Shown: piece by piece, positions 1-6,896 of the stretch | How the letters are laid out: every line of letters starts with the position of its first letter | How positions within the stretch are numbered: the stretch's first letter is position 1 | Source: DASYYE01 sp035946955 | GTDB taxonomy: Bacteria > Actinomycetota > Actinomycetes > Streptosporangiales > Streptosporangiaceae | DNA length: 35,429 bases | Assembly (NCBI GenBank): GCA_035946955.1 | Contig: DASYYE010000252.1 | Coordinates: forward strand, 1 to 35,429 | Reading direction: 5' to 3' | Program-made: the position numbers and the translations under genes | Notes under the pieces: generated by a model | Told to the model about the DNA's origin: nothing | Database searches by the model: none | What the model saw: the letters and a program-made list of their open reading frames with translations, nothing else

Positions 1-432
1 ACGGTCGGCCGACGGCAGGGAGTGCTGGAAGACGGACACCCCGCCGATGACGAAGAACTCATCATCACCTGCTGCTTCGGCCAGGCTCTCCGCCAGCAGG
101 AGCGCGGAGTCCAGCGTCCCTCTCACGTGCACCAGCCCATCCACCGCACCACCCGCAGCCTGGTCCCCATGATCGCGGTGCTCTTTACTGCCATGTGCAG
201 TAGAAACCACCGCGCTCACGTCCGAGGAGGTGACCACGACCGATGTGCGGCCGGGCAGCGGCCTGCCCAAGCGGGCGAGGATGGAGTCGTGGGTGACGCG
301 GCCCATCACCACCACGTGGCCCGTGGTCAGGGCACGGAACCTGCGCAGGTCTTCCGGGAGGTGCCAGGGCAGCGCGCCGCGTATGCCGATGACCTCGTTG
401 TCCGAGGCGGCCAGGACGAGCGAGACGATCAA
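1..432 (-). CDS. folA: Dihydrofolate reductase, 3' end beyond window
   Basis: Reduces dihydrofolate to tetrahydrofolate with NADPH in the cytoplasm, regenerating the cofactor that thymidylate synthase oxidises. I translated this frame by hand. After a TTG start it reads MIVSLVLAASDNEVIG, then LPWHLPEDLRRF (substrate pocket with the conserved acidic residue), VVVMGRVTHDS (NADPH site), RPLPGRTSVVVTS and FFVIGGVSVF near residue 130. All are diagnostic DHFR blocks. 144 codons are present and no stop is reached, so roughly the last 15-20 residues lie outside the window. The TTG start overlaps the TGA stop of the upstream thyA gene (shared TTGA), which implies translational coupling. The thyA-folA pairing is classic. 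Identity is secure; the exact start is inferred from the overlap. Confidence 0.93.
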   Translation of the reverse strand, partial: MIVSLVLAASDNEVIGIRGALPWHLPEDLRRFRALTTGHVVVMGRVTHDSILARLGRPLPGRTSVVVTSSDVSAVVSTAHGSKEHRDHGDQAAGGAVDGLVHVRGTLDSALLLAESLAEAAGDDEFFVIGGVSVFQHSLPSADR

Positions 433-1379
433 GGGGACACCGGTATGGCCGGTATCGAGGGGTGCGGGTCGTAGTCAGCGAGTTCGAAGTGCTCAGCACG
501 AAAGTCGTGGATGTCCGCGATCCTCATCCCTTCTGATGTCAGGCGAACCGTAGGCAGTCGCCGCGCCTCGCGCGACAGCATGGGGGTAACGCTTTTGACT
601 TGGTCCTCGTACACATGCGCGTCGGAAATTGTGTGGTAGTAGGCCACTGCCGGGATTCCGGTTAGTTGCTCCAGCATTAGTAGCAAGGCCGCATACTGAA
701 CCATGTTGGCAGGTACGCCGACCGGCACATCACCCGAACGCTGGAACATGTGCAGGTGGAGCCCGCCTTGGAGCACTCGGACGTGGACCCAACCGTGGCA
801 GGGTGCAATCGTCGTTTTCGGCTGCTTGCCACGTCCCCGGACCTGATACTGCGGAATCCACGGCGAGACGAAGTGGGTTCGGTCGCCTGGCAACTCGATG
901 ATCTGTTCGACCAAATGCTGGAACTGGTCGAATCCGTCACCCTCTGCCGTAGGAAAGTCGTGGAATGCCCCACCGTACGAACCCGGCCCGAGGCTTCCCT
1001 CGGGGAGCCCACGGGACTTAGTCTTCTTGGGTCCACACCATGCGTCCCACCAGTCACAACCAAACTTTGCAAGTTCGGCCCGCGTGGTTGCGCCGTTGAT
1101 GAACGCGCACAGCTCACCGATGGGCTTACGCCAGAAGGACTTCAAGCTCCGCTCAGTGATCATCGGGAATCCGTTGGCCAGCTCGAACCGCATTGTCTGC
1201 TGCATGAGCGTCAGAGCGGCTGGCCCCTGCCGGGTGGGCACCGCCACACCCTCGGCCAAGATGCCTGCCAAGATTTCCCTGTACTGAGAATCAGGCTCCC
1301 GTTCGGCTACTGGACGGTACTTCACGGCTCGCACGCTACCGGTGAAACCCCCTGCAGAAACAGCGTCCACGCCGTCCAC
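429..1379 (-). CDS. thyA: Thymidylate synthase, divergent ThyA type
   Basis: Methylates dUMP to dTMP using methylene-tetrahydrofolate. The 316-residue protein carries the catalytic Cys194 in IAPCHGW, the phosphate-binding QRSGD block around Arg214, Asn225 in VPANMVQYA (the residue that selects dUMP over dCMP), His255/Tyr257 and the C-terminal YDPHPSI. It is clearly ThyA, not flavin-dependent ThyX. It is divergent: the usual RTGTG loop is TRQGPAAL, only one Arg is obvious in the DRTHF segment, and PFN is PAN. Base composition is visibly less G+C-rich than its neighbours, with many A/T-ending codons (GTA, CCA, GAT, TCT), suggesting transfer. The GTG start lies 10 bases after the GNAT stop. An in-frame GTG 18 codons further in is an alternative. 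It sits in the operon trpEG-GNAT-thyA-folA. Confidence 0.92.
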   Translation of the reverse strand: MDGVDAVSAGGFTGSVRAVKYRPVAEREPDSQYREILAGILAEGVAVPTRQGPAALTLMQQTMRFELANGFPMITERSLKSFWRKPIGELCAFINGATTRAELAKFGCDWWDAWCGPKKTKSRGLPEGSLGPGSYGGAFHDFPTAEGDGFDQFQHLVEQIIELPGDRTHFVSPWIPQYQVRGRGKQPKTTIAPCHGWVHVRVLQGGLHLHMFQRSGDVPVGVPANMVQYAALLLMLEQLTGIPAVAYYHTISDAHVYEDQVKSVTPMLSREARRLPTVRLTSEGMRIADIHDFRAEHFELADYDPHPSIPAIPVSP

Positions 1380-1389
1380 AACGCCCGAA

Positions 1390-2115
1390 TCATCCCACGC
1401 GCCGGTACCAGGCTGCCGTTGACACGGCCGTAAAGCCGAGCGAGGAGTACAGCGGCTCCCCCGCGTTCGTGGCGACCAGCGTCATCAGCCGGCCCGCGAA
1501 GGCCGTGAGCATCGACGTCATGAGCGCGCGGGCCACGCCCTGGGAGCGGTGCTCGGGCAGCGTCGCCACCCAGTGGACGCCGACCGCGTCACCGTCGTCG
1601 AAGGTGCAGCCCGCCCCGGCGGGCTCGCCGTCGCGTTCGGCCAGCCATACCCGCCACGCCGGGTTTTTCAGCAGCATCGCGGGCAGCAACTGCCCACGCT
1701 GCGGATAGGGCCGGGGGAAGCCAGCCACGATCACCTGCTCGGCCGTGGCCAGCCCCTCCTCATCCGTGACCGGCGCGACCGTGACGCTGACCTGCCGGGG
1801 CGGCGGCGCGGGCCGACCAGGCCAGGTCATCGCAGGCACGTGCCACACCGTGAGATCCCGTGTGTCAGGCAGCTGCACGGTGCCGAAGGTGTCCTCCACC
1901 ACCACCCTGCTGCCCGGTGCCAGCGGCTGGCCGAACACCTCCGCCACCGCGGTTGGGAGCCGCGTCAGTGGAGCCCGCAGTATCGCCCTGGTCGTGCCCT
2001 GCGCCGCGACCTCGATGACCAGCGCCTGCGCTGTGTCCAGCCGCACCCGCGCCCAGGGTGTCAGGCTCACCCACATCGCCGCCGCATTGGTGGTGTAGCT
2101 GCCGGGCCCGCTCAC
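1390..2115 (-). CDS. GNAT family N-acetyltransferase
   Basis: Predicted acetyl-CoA-dependent acetyltransferase of unknown substrate. The C-terminal half has the GNAT fold: a VHWVATLPEHRSQGVARAL block, where RSQGVA matches the Q/R-x-x-G-x-G/A acetyl-CoA loop, and the late YSSLGFTAV strand. The first 100 or so residues form an extra N-terminal region that I do not recognise. I chose the GTG at 2115 because its GTGA overlaps the trpEG stop by four bases, implying coupled translation. The open frame extends further upstream inside trpEG, but that part reads as a shadow. The next gene, thyA, follows after 10 bases. No evidence links the acetyltransferase to tryptophan or folate chemistry beyond co-transcription. 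Confidence 0.85.
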   Translation of the reverse strand: MSGPGSYTTNAAAMWVSLTPWARVRLDTAQALVIEVAAQGTTRAILRAPLTRLPTAVAEVFGQPLAPGSRVVVEDTFGTVQLPDTRDLTVWHVPAMTWPGRPAPPPRQVSVTVAPVTDEEGLATAEQVIVAGFPRPYPQRGQLLPAMLLKNPAWRVWLAERDGEPAGAGCTFDDGDAVGVHWVATLPEHRSQGVARALMTSMLTAFAGRLMTLVATNAGEPLYSSLGFTAVSTAAWYRRVG

Positions 2116-4286
2116 GGCACGCCCGGGCTGGCCGCGGTCCGCGCCCGGCACAACTGGAGCACGTTGGCGATCACCTGGTGGCCGCACCGGCCCGAGGCGG
2201 AGAGGATCGACTCGGGGTGGAACTGCACGGCCCACTGGCCCGCCGCGGCGTCCTCGATGGCCATGACCACGCCGTCCGGTGTCACGGCGGTCACCGTGAA
2301 CCCGCCTTTGACCTGCTCCGGCACCACGTAGATGGAGTGGTACCGGCCCGCGGTGAACTCTTCTGGCAGCCCGGCGAGCAGGCCTTCGCCGCCGGTCACG
2401 GACCGGACCGTCCCCGGTTTGCCGTGCACGGGCTCAGGCAGCAGCCCCAGTTCGCCGCCGCTGTGCTCCACCATCGCCTGCAGTCCCAGGCACACGCCGA
2501 ACACGGGCAGCCCCCGGTGTCCCAGCTCGTCGAGGAGGTCGCCGCAGGCGAAGTCGGACGGGCGGCCCGGCCCCGGTGAGAGCACGACCAGGCTCGGCTC
2601 GAAGTCGTCGAGCGCCTTCGGCGGGAAACCCCAGCGCAGGGTCATCACCTCGGCGCCCTGCTCACGGAAGTAGCCAGCCAGGGTGTGGACGAACGAGTCC
2701 TCATGGTCGACCAGGAGCACTCGCATCCCTGTCCCTGGCAGCCCACCGTCCCCGGCTGGGAGGTCCGTGCCAGCCGGCTCCGGGGCGGCCACCTGGGCGA
2801 GCGTCTCCAGCAGGGCACGCGCCTTCAGTTCGGTCTCCCGCTCCTCAGCCTGTGGGTCGGAGTCGAACAGCAGCGTGGCGCCGGTGCGCACCGCAGCGAC
2901 CCCGTCGCGGATGTGCGCGGTGCGCAGCGTCAGCCCGGTGTTCATGGAGCCGTCGAAGCCGATCACGCCCGCGGCCCCGCCGTACCAGCAGCGCGGCGCC
3001 TGCTCGTGGTCCTCGATGAACTGCATGGCCCAGGTCTTGGGCGCGCCGGTCACGGTCACGGCCCACATGTGGGTGAGGAACGCGTCCAGGGCGTCGAACC
3101 CAGGCCGCAGCCGGCCCTCGATGTGGTCCACCGTGTGGATGAGCCGGGAGTACATCTCGATCTGGCGCCGCCCGATCACCCGCACGCTGCCCGGCACGCA
3201 GATACGTGACTTGTCGTTGCGGTCCACGTCGGTGCACATGGTCAGCTCGGACTCCTCCTTGGGCGAGCTGAGCAGCGCGAGGATGTTCTCGGCGTCCTCC
3301 AGCGGGCCTTCCCCGCGCTTGATCGTGCCCGCGATCGGGCACGTCTCCACCCGGTCCCCACTGACCCGCACGTACATCTCGGGGGACGCCCCGACCAGGC
3401 ACTCCCCCTCGCCCAGGTTGAACAGGAACTCATACGGCGCCGGGTTGCGGTGGCGCAGCCGCTCGTAGAACGCTGCCGGTGACGCGCAGCGGGCGTGGAA
3501 TGCCTGGCTCGGCACCACCTCGAACAGGTCACCGCGGGCAAAGCGCTCCCGCGCCTGCTCCACGGTGCGCGCGTAAGCGCCCGGTTGCGGCCGGGCTGGG
3601 ATGTCTTCCGGCATGACACCGGCGCCTCCCGGGCACGCGGGGGCGGCTGGTGTCTCGCGTGGCAGGCCGTCTGTGGAGCGGCCGTCCACGCTGAACTCGT
3701 AGGCGTACCTGATGGCCGTCTCACGCTTGCGGTCCAGCACGAACAACTCATCCGGCAGGTGCAGGACGAGGTCACGCTGGGACGCTGGCCGCTCGATGCG
3801 CGGGGTCACCGGCTCGAACTGGAACGCAAGGTCGTAGCCGAACATCCCGAACAGCCCCAGGTAAGGATCCTCACCAGCGAAGTCGGACACGACCTCACGC
3901 AGGGCCGAGAAGACCGTGGGCCGTCGGCTGCGCTCCTCCTCGGCGACCAGGCCGGCCGCCTCGGCGACGTTCACCTCGACCTCCTCGGGTGAACGCAGCG
4001 TGGGCTCGCCAACCCGCAGCAGAGCTGCGCCGAGCACAGGCATCAGCACCTGGCCACGGGCGTTGAGTGCCCGCACGGCGATGCGCCGGCCGCGGGCCAC
4101 GACCTCCACGCACGGGTCGGCATAGGCCATGTGCCAGCGGCTGTAGCGGCCGGGGTACTCCATGCCGGAGCTGAGGACGCCGCCACGGCGCTCGTCCACC
4201 CGCGCCTGGACGGTGTCGAGCGCGGATGGGCTGAACGGCTGGGCGGTGCGGGTGACGGCAACGCCGCCCCGCGTCACGTACTGCAT
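2112..4286 (-). CDS. trpEG: Fused anthranilate synthase (TrpE-TrpG)
   Basis: Converts chorismate plus glutamine to anthranilate, the first committed step of tryptophan synthesis. The 724-residue protein has the TrpE chorismate-using part first (EYPGRYSRW near residue 45, PIAGTIKRG, CTDVDRNDKSR, GAPKTWAMQFIEDHE) and then a class I glutamine amidotransferase (VLLVDHEDSFVHTL, nucleophile Cys in GVCLGLQAM, His/Glu in QFHPES). The E-then-G order matches fused anthranilate synthases rather than actinomycete PabA-PabB fusions. The start at 4286 has AGGAG 10 bases upstream; a longer frame to 4349 lacks support. A Trp-rich leader peptide and attenuator lie upstream, which independently argues for tryptophan rather than p-aminobenzoate. 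It is the first gene of an operon with GNAT, thyA and folA. Confidence 0.95.
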   Translation of the reverse strand: MQYVTRGGVAVTRTAQPFSPSALDTVQARVDERRGGVLSSGMEYPGRYSRWHMAYADPCVEVVARGRRIAVRALNARGQVLMPVLGAALLRVGEPTLRSPEEVEVNVAEAAGLVAEEERSRRPTVFSALREVVSDFAGEDPYLGLFGMFGYDLAFQFEPVTPRIERPASQRDLVLHLPDELFVLDRKRETAIRYAYEFSVDGRSTDGLPRETPAAPACPGGAGVMPEDIPARPQPGAYARTVEQARERFARGDLFEVVPSQAFHARCASPAAFYERLRHRNPAPYEFLFNLGEGECLVGASPEMYVRVSGDRVETCPIAGTIKRGEGPLEDAENILALLSSPKEESELTMCTDVDRNDKSRICVPGSVRVIGRRQIEMYSRLIHTVDHIEGRLRPGFDALDAFLTHMWAVTVTGAPKTWAMQFIEDHEQAPRCWYGGAAGVIGFDGSMNTGLTLRTAHIRDGVAAVRTGATLLFDSDPQAEERETELKARALLETLAQVAAPEPAGTDLPAGDGGLPGTGMRVLLVDHEDSFVHTLAGYFREQGAEVMTLRWGFPPKALDDFEPSLVVLSPGPGRPSDFACGDLLDELGHRGLPVFGVCLGLQAMVEHSGGELGLLPEPVHGKPGTVRSVTGGEGLLAGLPEEFTAGRYHSIYVVPEQVKGGFTVTAVTPDGVVMAIEDAAAGQWAVQFHPESILSASGRCGHQVIANVLQLCRARTAASPGVP

Positions 4287-4430
4287 CAATGACGGCTCTC
4301 CTGCCAGGCCGGCATGACCTGCTGGGCCAGTGTGCTGGGCCGGGTCCACTCAGGCTCCCTGCGTTGGTCCGGATCGTAGGCGTGTCGCCTCGTGTCCTGG
4401 TCGGGGCGGCGGCCCGGGCCGACAGACGCA

Positions 4431-4465
4431 AGAAGCGGCCGCCGGTGCTCCGGGCGGTCGCTTCT
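4431..4465 (-). terminator. trp attenuator terminator hairpin
   Basis: AGAAGCG and CCGCC on the 5' side pair with GGCGG and CGCTTCT on the 3' side: 12 base pairs with one A/C mismatch and a 9-base loop. No long U tract follows, as is common in high-G+C terminators. It is the 3:4 structure of the leader upstream of trpEG. Confidence 0.75.
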
Positions 4466-4489
4466 GGGTGTGCTGCGCGCGAACCAGTA

Positions 4490-4505
4490 ACCGCCTCAAC
4501 GGCGG
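4490..4505 (-). promoter_or_regulatory. trp attenuator pause hairpin / antiterminator arm
   Basis: Directly after the Trp codons, CCGCC pairs with GGCGG across GTTGA (the leader stop region). The same 3' arm, GGCGGT, is also a perfect complement of ACCGCC at 4453-4458, the 5' arm of the terminator. The two pairings exclude each other, so a ribosome stalled on the Trp codons would favour the antiterminator. The pairings are read from the sequence; the mechanism is inferred from known trp attenuators. Confidence 0.65.
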
Positions 4506-4537
4506 CGCCACCACAGCATGGTCAGGCTGGCTCGCAT
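4496..4537 (-). CDS. trpL: trp leader peptide (tandem Trp codons)
   Basis: A 13-codon frame reading MRASLTMLWWRRR and then TGA. Its two adjacent TGG codons sit immediately before the first hairpin of the attenuator, the hallmark of a tryptophan leader. The peptide would have no function beyond ribosome stalling when charged tRNA-Trp is scarce. It starts 10 bases after the stop of the glycosyltransferase gene. AGGA lies 7 bases before the ATG and could be a ribosome site, but the same bases form TAGGAT, a good -10 hexamer exactly 6 bases before the ATG, so the mRNA may be leaderless. Confidence 0.78.
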   Translation of the reverse strand: MRASLTMLWWRRR

Positions 4538-4543
4538 GCGCAG

Positions 4544-4549
4544 ATCCTA
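4544..4549 (-). promoter_or_regulatory. Candidate -10 element for the trp operon
   Basis: TAGGAT, matching TAnnnT, lies 6 bases before the leader peptide ATG. Its TAG is also the stop codon of the upstream glycosyltransferase gene. No convincing -35 was seen. Transcription would begin at or next to the ATG. Confidence 0.45.
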
Positions 4550-6388
4550 TGCCCCTTGCGGGTCGCGCCGCCACAACTGGTCGTACTGGTTGTCCTGCAT
4601 GATCATCCGGAAGTTCCGGCGCATGTAGGAATAGCCAGCTGGCCAGGTGTCGAAGGGGATCCGCCGGTAGTAGTGAGGGGTTATCCAGACGTACTGGGCG
4701 TGGTCGAAGGCCTGCTGCCACAGGTGCTGGACGGCGGCCACCTGACCGGCGCCGGTGGTCGGTGTCAGGCCGTGGGACAGCGCGAGGTCCGAGCCGAGCC
4801 CATCGTCGATCACCCCACAGCCGGGGACGTCCGAGGTGAAGCGGTTGGCGAGCAGCAGCAGTGTGACGTTGTCGGACAGCACGCAGGCACCGGCCGGGAT
4901 GTCGCGGTCGGCCGCCACGATCTGGGCCTGGCCGACGAGCGAGTACGGCAGGCTCTCGAACGTGACATCGACGAAGGTGCCCACCGCGACCAGTGTCACC
5001 GCCACTGCCGTGGCCGTGACGGGCAGGCGGCGCGCCACAGCGGCCAGCCTGCGGCGGCTGGGCAGCTGCCCCAGCCCCGCCCCGTCCATCTTGCTGTTAT
5101 CAGATTCCTGGGGAAGACCGGACTGGCTGGGAAGAGCAGGCTGGCGGTGCACTGGGCGGCTGAACACGCGGGAGAGCGGCAGTGCCAGGCCCAGGCCGAG
5201 GAAGGGGGCCATGAACGCCGCGAAGTGGTAGTGGAACTGGTCCGGCCACAAGAACATGGCCACTGCCATCTCCACGGTGGCCAGGCCCAGCCACTCCAGC
5301 GAGGTCGGCGCCTCGCGCGTGACGAAGTTCAGCACGGCCGGGACACCAACGACCAGCAGCACCAAGATGGCCGCCATACCCCAGACCAGCACGGTGGTCG
5401 GCACTGCCAGGTGCGCGACCAGCAGGTTGACCTCGACATGGCCCTGCGGTATGACCGTCCCGGTATAGCTGCCCACCGGGACGCGGATGGCACTCAGCCC
5501 GGTCAGGTCGTAGAGGCGGTCAAGCAGGGGCACCCGGAGCGAGCCGGCCCTCGGGCCAACCTGGGCCGTGACCAGGCTCTGGTAGAAACCACCCGGTGAG
5601 GCGGTGGCGAAGGGCAGCACAGGGACCAGGAAGCCGCCCGCCACACCCGCGGCAAAGCGCCAGGCTCGGCTGAACCGGGACTGGCCCGGCAGGGGGTCGG
5701 CGATGCACAGGACGAGCACCACAAGCACGGGCACGATCGCCCAGCCCTCCACCGCACCCGCGAAGCCGAACGCGACGCCTCCCCACACGAGCCGCCGCCC
5801 GGACCGCAGCCGGTCGCCGTCGAAGACCAGCACCAGTCCCAGCAGGCAGAACAGCACCAGCCAGGGCTCCACCAGGACGGTGTGCGCGGCCGCCACACTG
5901 TCGGGGAAGACCGCCACCACGCCGCAGGCCACGACCGTGGCGAAGAAGCCACGGTGACGGATGAGCAGGCCCATCAGGACCACACCCGCCGCGCCCGCCG
6001 CCGCGGTGAGTATCCGGCCGATGGCCAGCCCCCAGGCGGTGCCGGTGACCTTGGCCAGCAGCGCGGCGGGCAGCATCAGCAGCGTGATCCCGGGCGGCTG
6101 CACCAGCACGAAGTCGCGGTAGGGCAGGATGCCCTGCGTGAGCCGGACGGCGCTGCCGAAGTATGGCCCATCGTCATACTCGGTCAGCCCCAGCAGGTGA
6201 CCGGGACGGCTGAGGTAATAGGTGCGCAAGCCCGCAGCGATCAGGGTGGTGGCAACAATGGCAAGCGTGACAGGGTCGTGCAGCAGGGTAACCGCGCGCT
6301 GGCGCAGGCTCTGGCGCTGCGTGGCAGGCTCTGGCTGCGCTGCGGTAGTTGTTCCTGCTGCGGCCGGGATTACCCCATCTGTTTCCAT
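4547..6388 (-). CDS. GT-C type integral membrane glycosyltransferase
   Basis: Predicted polyprenyl-phosphate-sugar-dependent glycosyltransferase of the plasma membrane, acting on lipid or cell-wall acceptors; substrate unknown. After a 40-residue cytoplasmic tail and a first membrane helix, it shows the GT-C first-loop pattern TEYDDGPYFGSAVRL followed by GILPYRDFVLVQPPG. The acidic DD pair is the expected catalytic or metal-binding position. About ten hydrophobic helices follow, with a C-terminal soluble domain of about 130 residues (AADRDIPAGACVLSDN onward). The ATG at 6388 is preferred over an in-frame TTG at 6397. No Shine-Dalgarno is evident. Its stop codon is buried in the trp promoter region. 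The family assignment (PMT/ArnT/DUF2029-like) is inferred from the loop motif. Confidence 0.8.
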   Translation of the reverse strand: METDGVIPAAAGTTTAAQPEPATQRQSLRQRAVTLLHDPVTLAIVATTLIAAGLRTYYLSRPGHLLGLTEYDDGPYFGSAVRLTQGILPYRDFVLVQPPGITLLMLPAALLAKVTGTAWGLAIGRILTAAAGAAGVVLMGLLIRHRGFFATVVACGVVAVFPDSVAAAHTVLVEPWLVLFCLLGLVLVFDGDRLRSGRRLVWGGVAFGFAGAVEGWAIVPVLVVLVLCIADPLPGQSRFSRAWRFAAGVAGGFLVPVLPFATASPGGFYQSLVTAQVGPRAGSLRVPLLDRLYDLTGLSAIRVPVGSYTGTVIPQGHVEVNLLVAHLAVPTTVLVWGMAAILVLLVVGVPAVLNFVTREAPTSLEWLGLATVEMAVAMFLWPDQFHYHFAAFMAPFLGLGLALPLSRVFSRPVHRQPALPSQSGLPQESDNSKMDGAGLGQLPSRRRLAAVARRLPVTATAVAVTLVAVGTFVDVTFESLPYSLVGQAQIVAADRDIPAGACVLSDNVTLLLLANRFTSDVPGCGVIDDGLGSDLALSHGLTPTTGAGQVAAVQHLWQQAFDHAQYVWITPHYYRRIPFDTWPAGYSYMRRNFRMIMQDNQYDQLWRRDPQGA

Positions 6389-6397
6389 CGCGGTCAA

Positions 6398-6411
6398 AGG
6401 GTAGCAGGGTA
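6398..6411 (-). promoter_or_regulatory. Tandem TACCCT -10-like hexamers
   Basis: Two TACCCT copies, separated by two bases, end 9 and 17 bases before the glycosyltransferase ATG. Either would give a very short 5' UTR. No -35 was recognised, so this is weak. Confidence 0.25.
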
Positions 6412-6503
6412 CACAGACAGTGAAAAGCGGTAGTAATTAGGTCATTGGTGTCAGTTCTCGGCAAGGCAATTCCTAAACACTGGATCCTGGTCAGGAGGCA
6501 GTC

Positions 6504-6866
6504 GTGCACGCGACGGACGGCAGTGGGACCGGCCGGCCCGAGGTCTCTCCACAGCTACTGCAAGGGGCGGCGGCGCGGTTCGGGATGCTCGCGTCCACCA
6601 TGCGGCTGCACATCATGTGGGTGCTGGCGCACGAGGACATGGACGTCGGCGGCCTTGCCGACGTAGTGGGCGGCGCGCTGCCAGCGGTGAGCCAGCAACT
6701 GGCCAAACTCAAGCTCGCAGGCTTGGTCCAGGCCAGGCGCGAGGGGCGTCGCATGGTCTACGTGGCAGCGGACCCCCAGGTCGTGGCGATGGTCCGGCTG
6801 GCGGTCGAACAGGCAGCGGCCACGCCCGCGGCGCAGGGGCAGCGCGGTGTCATGGGCCGCGGCTAG
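6504..6866 (+). CDS. ArsR/SmtB-family winged-helix regulator
   Basis: A 120-residue dimeric winged-helix repressor. Helix-turn-helix residues run through GGLADVVGGALPAVSQQLAKLKLAGLV (about 48-74), followed by the beta-wing RREGRRMVYVAAD. The GTG start has a perfect AGGAGG 5 bases upstream. It lies 30 bases before a P-type ATPase gene and probably controls it. It contains no cysteine, so classical CxC metal sensing of the ArsR/CadC type is impossible. The acidic/His cluster HEDMD (43-47) sits where SmtB relatives place their alpha3 ligands, and the alpha5 Asp is kept but its His residues are not. The effector is unknown; Mg2+ or another hard metal is a guess from the neighbour. Confidence 0.88.
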   Translation: MHATDGSGTGRPEVSPQLLQGAAARFGMLASTMRLHIMWVLAHEDMDVGGLADVVGGALPAVSQQLAKLKLAGLVQARREGRRMVYVAADPQVVAMVRLAVEQAAATPAAQGQRGVMGRG

Positions 6867-6896
6867 GCGCCATGGCCCGGGCCGGGGATCGGCACC

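Noticed and set aside
2112..4286. Reading the fused enzyme as aminodeoxychorismate synthase because folate genes follow
   Set aside because: The domain order is TrpE then TrpG, motif RNDKSR fits fused anthranilate synthases, and the leader has tandem Trp codons.
4330..5599. Long plus-strand frame across the trpEG leader and glycosyltransferase gene
   Set aside because: Low-complexity antisense composition; the minus strand encodes the recognisable membrane protein and leader peptide.
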